This document shows positions 61,248-64,000 of a stretch of DNA of 64,000 bases, in pieces. A model generated the notes under the pieces. It did not search any database and had not been told where the DNA came from. It was given only the letters and a program-made list of their open reading frames with translations. The stretch is taken from assembly GCA_001600355.1 (NCBI GenBank), contig BCJU01000002.1:3720001-3784000 (forward strand), written 5' to 3'. Position 1 is the stretch's first letter; each line of letters begins with the position of its first letter. Source of the stretch: Meira nashicola (Eukaryota > Basidiomycota > Exobasidiomycetes > Exobasidiales > Brachybasidiaceae). The position numbers and the translations under genes are program-made.

Positions 61248-62037
61248 TCAACAGCTTCCAGAAGTGTCGTCTTGGGATTCTGCCGGCTGATTGCCAGTGC
61301 TGGGTTGTAGTGGCGTATAAATGATACCAGGTGCAACACAATTCACTCGAATGCAACGAGGGCCAAACTGCTTGGCTAAGGCACGTGTCATGGTGTGAAA
61401 ACCGCCTTTCGTTGCGCTATAATCTACAAGGTTTGGATTGCCTTGATATGAAGCAACAGAGGTGGTGAGAATGATACAGGCACCACGTTGCAGATGAGGG
61501 CTAGCATATTTATCAAGGCCAACATGGCAATGTTGTTCAGCTTGAATGTTTTTTTCGCGTTTTCGAGCTCCTCAATACTTTCATAGATATGCTGCCGAGC
61601 AGCATTATTCACGAGGATGTCAAGCTGGCCAAATTCAAACATATGCCGTTCAATAACTTGCTTCCATGACGATTCACACAAAAGATCAGCTTCGATGGGG
61701 AAAAAACGCCGACCAATAGACTCGAATTGCTCTTTCAAAGTCTCAACATCTTCTTTTTCACTAGGCAGATGGACAATTGACACATCTGCCCCTTCTCTAT
61801 GGCATATAGCAAAGCAGTTGAACGACCGATACCCGAATCACCTCCAGTGATGAGCGCAACTTTATTTTCGAGCTTACTTGCACCACGATAAGCTTCCAAG
61901 AACGGCTTCCCGGACTTGTCAAAGTCTTCAACGTTTGTCGACACTGCTAATGGACGCATACGTTCTTCTAGCCCTGTCTTTTCTTGTTTCTGCGGCTGGA
62001 TTGACTCCACTGGAAATGTGGTCTTTGTACCCTCCAT
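61248..62037 (-). pseudogene. Short-chain dehydrogenase/reductase with two frameshifts
   Basis: From ATG 62035-62037: LENKVALITGGDSGIGRSTA (NADP-binding TGxxxGIG), then in a second frame DVSIVHLPSEKEDVETL, FGQLDILVNNAARQHIYESI (NNAA motif), then in a third frame YASPHLQRGACIILTTS, LVDYSATKGGFHTMTRALAK (YxxxK active site) and RVNCVAPGIIYTPLQPSTGN, ending TGA 61248-61250. Each shift is explained by one missing base, the first in a run of G near 61790. The order and motifs match the 'glucose/ribitol dehydrogenase' SDR type (YhdF-like). Two indels within 800 bp suggest a pseudogene; assembly error is the alternative. Confidence 0.7.
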
Positions 62038-62248
62038 GATGAGGTGAGCTGATAAAGCGACCGAAACAGTCAATTGTAGCTATATAGCCTAAATTGCAGT
62101 TATAGTTGTGAGAAGTACACGAGAGAGACCTTTCTATGTCTTACCGGGGCTTTTGTCATGTTTATACACTCCTTGTCGGAAAAGAAGGAGGGTCTGCGCG
62201 TAGACCCTAGACCCTGATTGGCTAGCTTTGTAGGGTCAACATAGTCAG

Positions 62249-62280
62249 CGTCATTGTTCTCTATCAACGTCATTGTTCTC
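62249..62280. repeat. 13-bp direct repeats flanking a 6-bp spacer, next to the PMI fragment
   Basis: CGTCATTGTTCTC occurs at 62249-62261 and 62268-62280, directly before the start of the PMI fragment, possibly marking a rearrangement junction. Confidence 0.6.
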
Positions 62281-62281
62281 A

Positions 62282-62779
62282 ATGGAAACTTTTGATCGGA
62301 TTGAAGGCTCCATTATTGAGTGCATGGCCAGCAGCAGCAATGTGATCAATACCGGCCTTGGACCAAAACCATAGACAAAAGCTGTAGACATCTTTACAGA
62401 GATGCTTTCTTACAAAGCACGACCTTTAAAGGATTTTCGGGTAGAACCACAACCTTATTTTCACAGCAAAAGGGAAGGAAACGGTTTGATTTATTCCGTA
62501 CCAGAGGAAGAGTTCAGTGTTCTTGCTGTCACTCTAAAGTCTGGACAGTCGATGGAACTCGATCCTATAGAGGGTCCATCGGTAATTCTAGGTTTTGAAG
62601 GCGATGCCAAGATCGAAGCTAGATCATCGAAAGAATTCGACAGCAACATTCAAGCTCTGGATATGTCACCAGGAACAGTGATACTTATAGCTTCTGAAGC
62701 AACTGTATGTATTTCCACGGGAGACAAATTATCCGCCATAGGGTTTAAAGCCTATCTGACATACTGCAATCTACGTTGA
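62282..62779 (+). pseudogene. C-terminal fragment of type I mannose-6-phosphate isomerase
   Basis: The frame from ATG 62282 (METFDRIEGSIIECMASSSN) to TGA 62779 matches the C-terminal third of type I phosphomannose isomerase, the zinc enzyme linking fructose-6-P and mannose-6-P for GDP-mannose. Seen: IIECMASSSNVINTGLGPK, FTEMLSYKARPLKDF and YSVPEEEFSVLAVTLKSGQS. A TAG at 62372-62374 interrupts it at a position that can be Gln. The N-terminal two thirds with the zinc ligands are missing; upstream lies the SDR relic on the other strand. An ATG at 62402 would allow translation of 125 residues, but without the catalytic centre. Confidence 0.6.
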
Positions 62780-64000
62780 ATTTCATTTGACTGTCCATAA
62801 AGTACTGCCGTCTTTTTTCCTCTATAGATCCAATAATATTAGCAATCTACAAGTTATAGGCAAAGAAAGGTAGTTTCTGCCTTTCTTCTGAAGACATACC
62901 ATCCTATCAAGCTACTATGCAAAAGGTCAGGCCGGTGGCAAATCAGAACGCAATGACCATCTACATATAAAAGTTGACCCTTCGGTGGCGACCCTCCCTT
63001 TTACCCTGGATGTCAACGCGTAAACTGTATATGATTCTGACGAATTATAGTACGCTGGTGCATACTCTGTTCTTTCTGTTGATGGTCGGTCGATGTGACT
63101 GGTGCAGCTTTTACTTGCATTTACTCAAGGTGGTTTAGCGTCTATAGAAGCTCACGCCTTAGTTTGATTACAAAAGTAGCATTCCCTCGTGAATTCTAGG
63201 TTGGGATAGGACGGACACATTCAATTGGATGCGCATGAAAGCTGACTTTCATCACAAAAGTAGCGTTTTGCGCACCTTGAATTTACATAGAGTGTGTCAA
63301 TCTACTTGCTTTGCTATACCAGAAGGTGGTCATGACAGTAAAATGGATTATAAGTCTTGGAAAGAATATGTGTTCTTGATGTTGTAGGTTGAAGTCAAGT
63401 TGACTTATGCGAGCATATGCCAACAAACAGTGATGGCTCCCCGTGTATCTAGAAATTTTGACGCTGCTGTGTCAAAGTGATATTGCAGTGACAATGGCTA
63501 AATTTCCTTGGCTTAAGAAGGACAAACATGTTCAATGCACGTTTAAACGTTTTACATCTTTAAGCTATGACGAAAGTTATACAGGGACGAATAAGTGTAT
63601 ATGTAATCTGCTGATCGGTATTAAATGTGGAGCGAACAAATCGGCATCCAAGCCAAGTGTTCCAGACTTCATGAGCGTCTTATGTTTGAAGTGGTTCTCT
63701 ATCCACTTTGACGTAAATTCAGCCCAATCGTTGATTTTCAAAGAAGTAAAAGTGAAAGGCAGGGTGCAATGCTACTCTTCCTATGAGCCTTTTAAGTGGA
63801 TTTCTGGGCACAGCGCTTTGCGCGCTCGAAACCAGAAGTTTATTGATCTGAAGGGACTCAGAAGTCCTTGCGAGACGAAATTTCTGACATCCTTTTTGCG
63901 CCGCGCCCTCCTCTATCTACCCTCCACGTAATGCTCCGTCCACAACTGAGAAAGTTTTTCCTCTTTTCCTCTGCTTAAGGTGCTCAAATTTCCAAGTAAC
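62780..64000. other. Right-edge region without a convincing gene
   Basis: A 162-codon open frame at 63443-63931 lacks an ATG at its 5' end and has no recognisable family; its internal ATG (63495) gives a Cys/Lys/Ser-rich product. I see no reliable gene up to the edge. Confidence 0.4.

Noticed and set aside
63443..63931. 162-codon frame near the right edge
   Set aside because: No ATG at its start, no recognisable motif and Cys/Lys/Ser-rich chance-like composition.
1..64000. tRNA genes, rRNA, CRISPR arrays, transposase or reverse-transcriptase genes
   Set aside because: I looked for tRNA B-box-like GGTTCGA contexts, repeat-spacer arrays and mobile-element motifs and found none that hold up by eye.

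Overview
This window looks like nuclear DNA of a fungus, most probably a basidiomycete. The evidence is short introns (about 57-98 bp) with GTGAGT/GTAAGT donors and pyrimidine-tract/AG acceptors, many Zn2Cys6 regulators, a DOMON-cytochrome b561 protein, a GT32 sphingolipid-type mannosyltransferase and a fungal-type cytochrome c. The DNA is AT-rich, with isolated GC-rich islands in the intergenic spaces. I cannot name the species.

Layout. 1-18.8 kb is a mostly healthy, housekeeping-like block: a BRO1-domain protein, an F-box protein, a BSP-type putative metallopeptidase, a YheT-like alpha/beta hydrolase, cytochrome c, ribosomal protein eL43, an ER cyclophilin, a GT32-TVP38 fusion, a Zn2Cys6 factor and a secreted Thr-rich protein. 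19.2-32.2 kb holds secreted or surface functions mixed with broken genes: a GH97-like glycosidase, a purple acid phosphatase (PAP), a PAF-acetylhydrolase-like lipase and a Zn2Cys6 factor. Each of these four is full length in one reading frame but carries internal stop codons. Intact GFA, DOMON-b561 and ABCG genes sit among them. 32.5-49.3 kb is again largely intact: two Zn2Cys6 factors, an epoxide-hydrolase-like enzyme, an arrestin-like protein, a Ure2-like GST and glutathione reductase. 50-63 kb is a second decay zone: a tandem Zn2Cys6 factor, a GH51 stub, a catalase, PAS and GATA relics, an SDR, a phosphomannose isomerase tail, and one apparently intact C2H2 factor.

The main observation is how the broken genes are broken. 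I count about 32 in-frame stop codons in nine genes or relics: 27 TAA, 5 TAG and no TGA. Frameshifts are almost absent from these nine. Many stops fall where family knowledge expects Gln (CAA/CAG), and two catalase TAGs fall where Trp (TGG) is expected. Catalytic changes in the same genes (His to Tyr, Ser to Leu, Gly to Arg) fit C-to-T or G-to-A changes that turn CpA/TpG into TpA. A partial duplication of the phosphatase 3' end lies 2.5 kb away. Together this suggests a RIP-like, CpA-directed mutation process, or alternatively a recoding/editing phenomenon. Genome-wide reassignment of TAA is unlikely, because cytochrome c and eL43 end in TAA.

Two other points stand out. A 9-mer GCGCAGCGC (or its complement) recurs at ten intergenic sites, often about 130-150 bp upstream of start codons. 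The GT32 mannosyltransferase is fused to a TVP38/DedA-like membrane domain.
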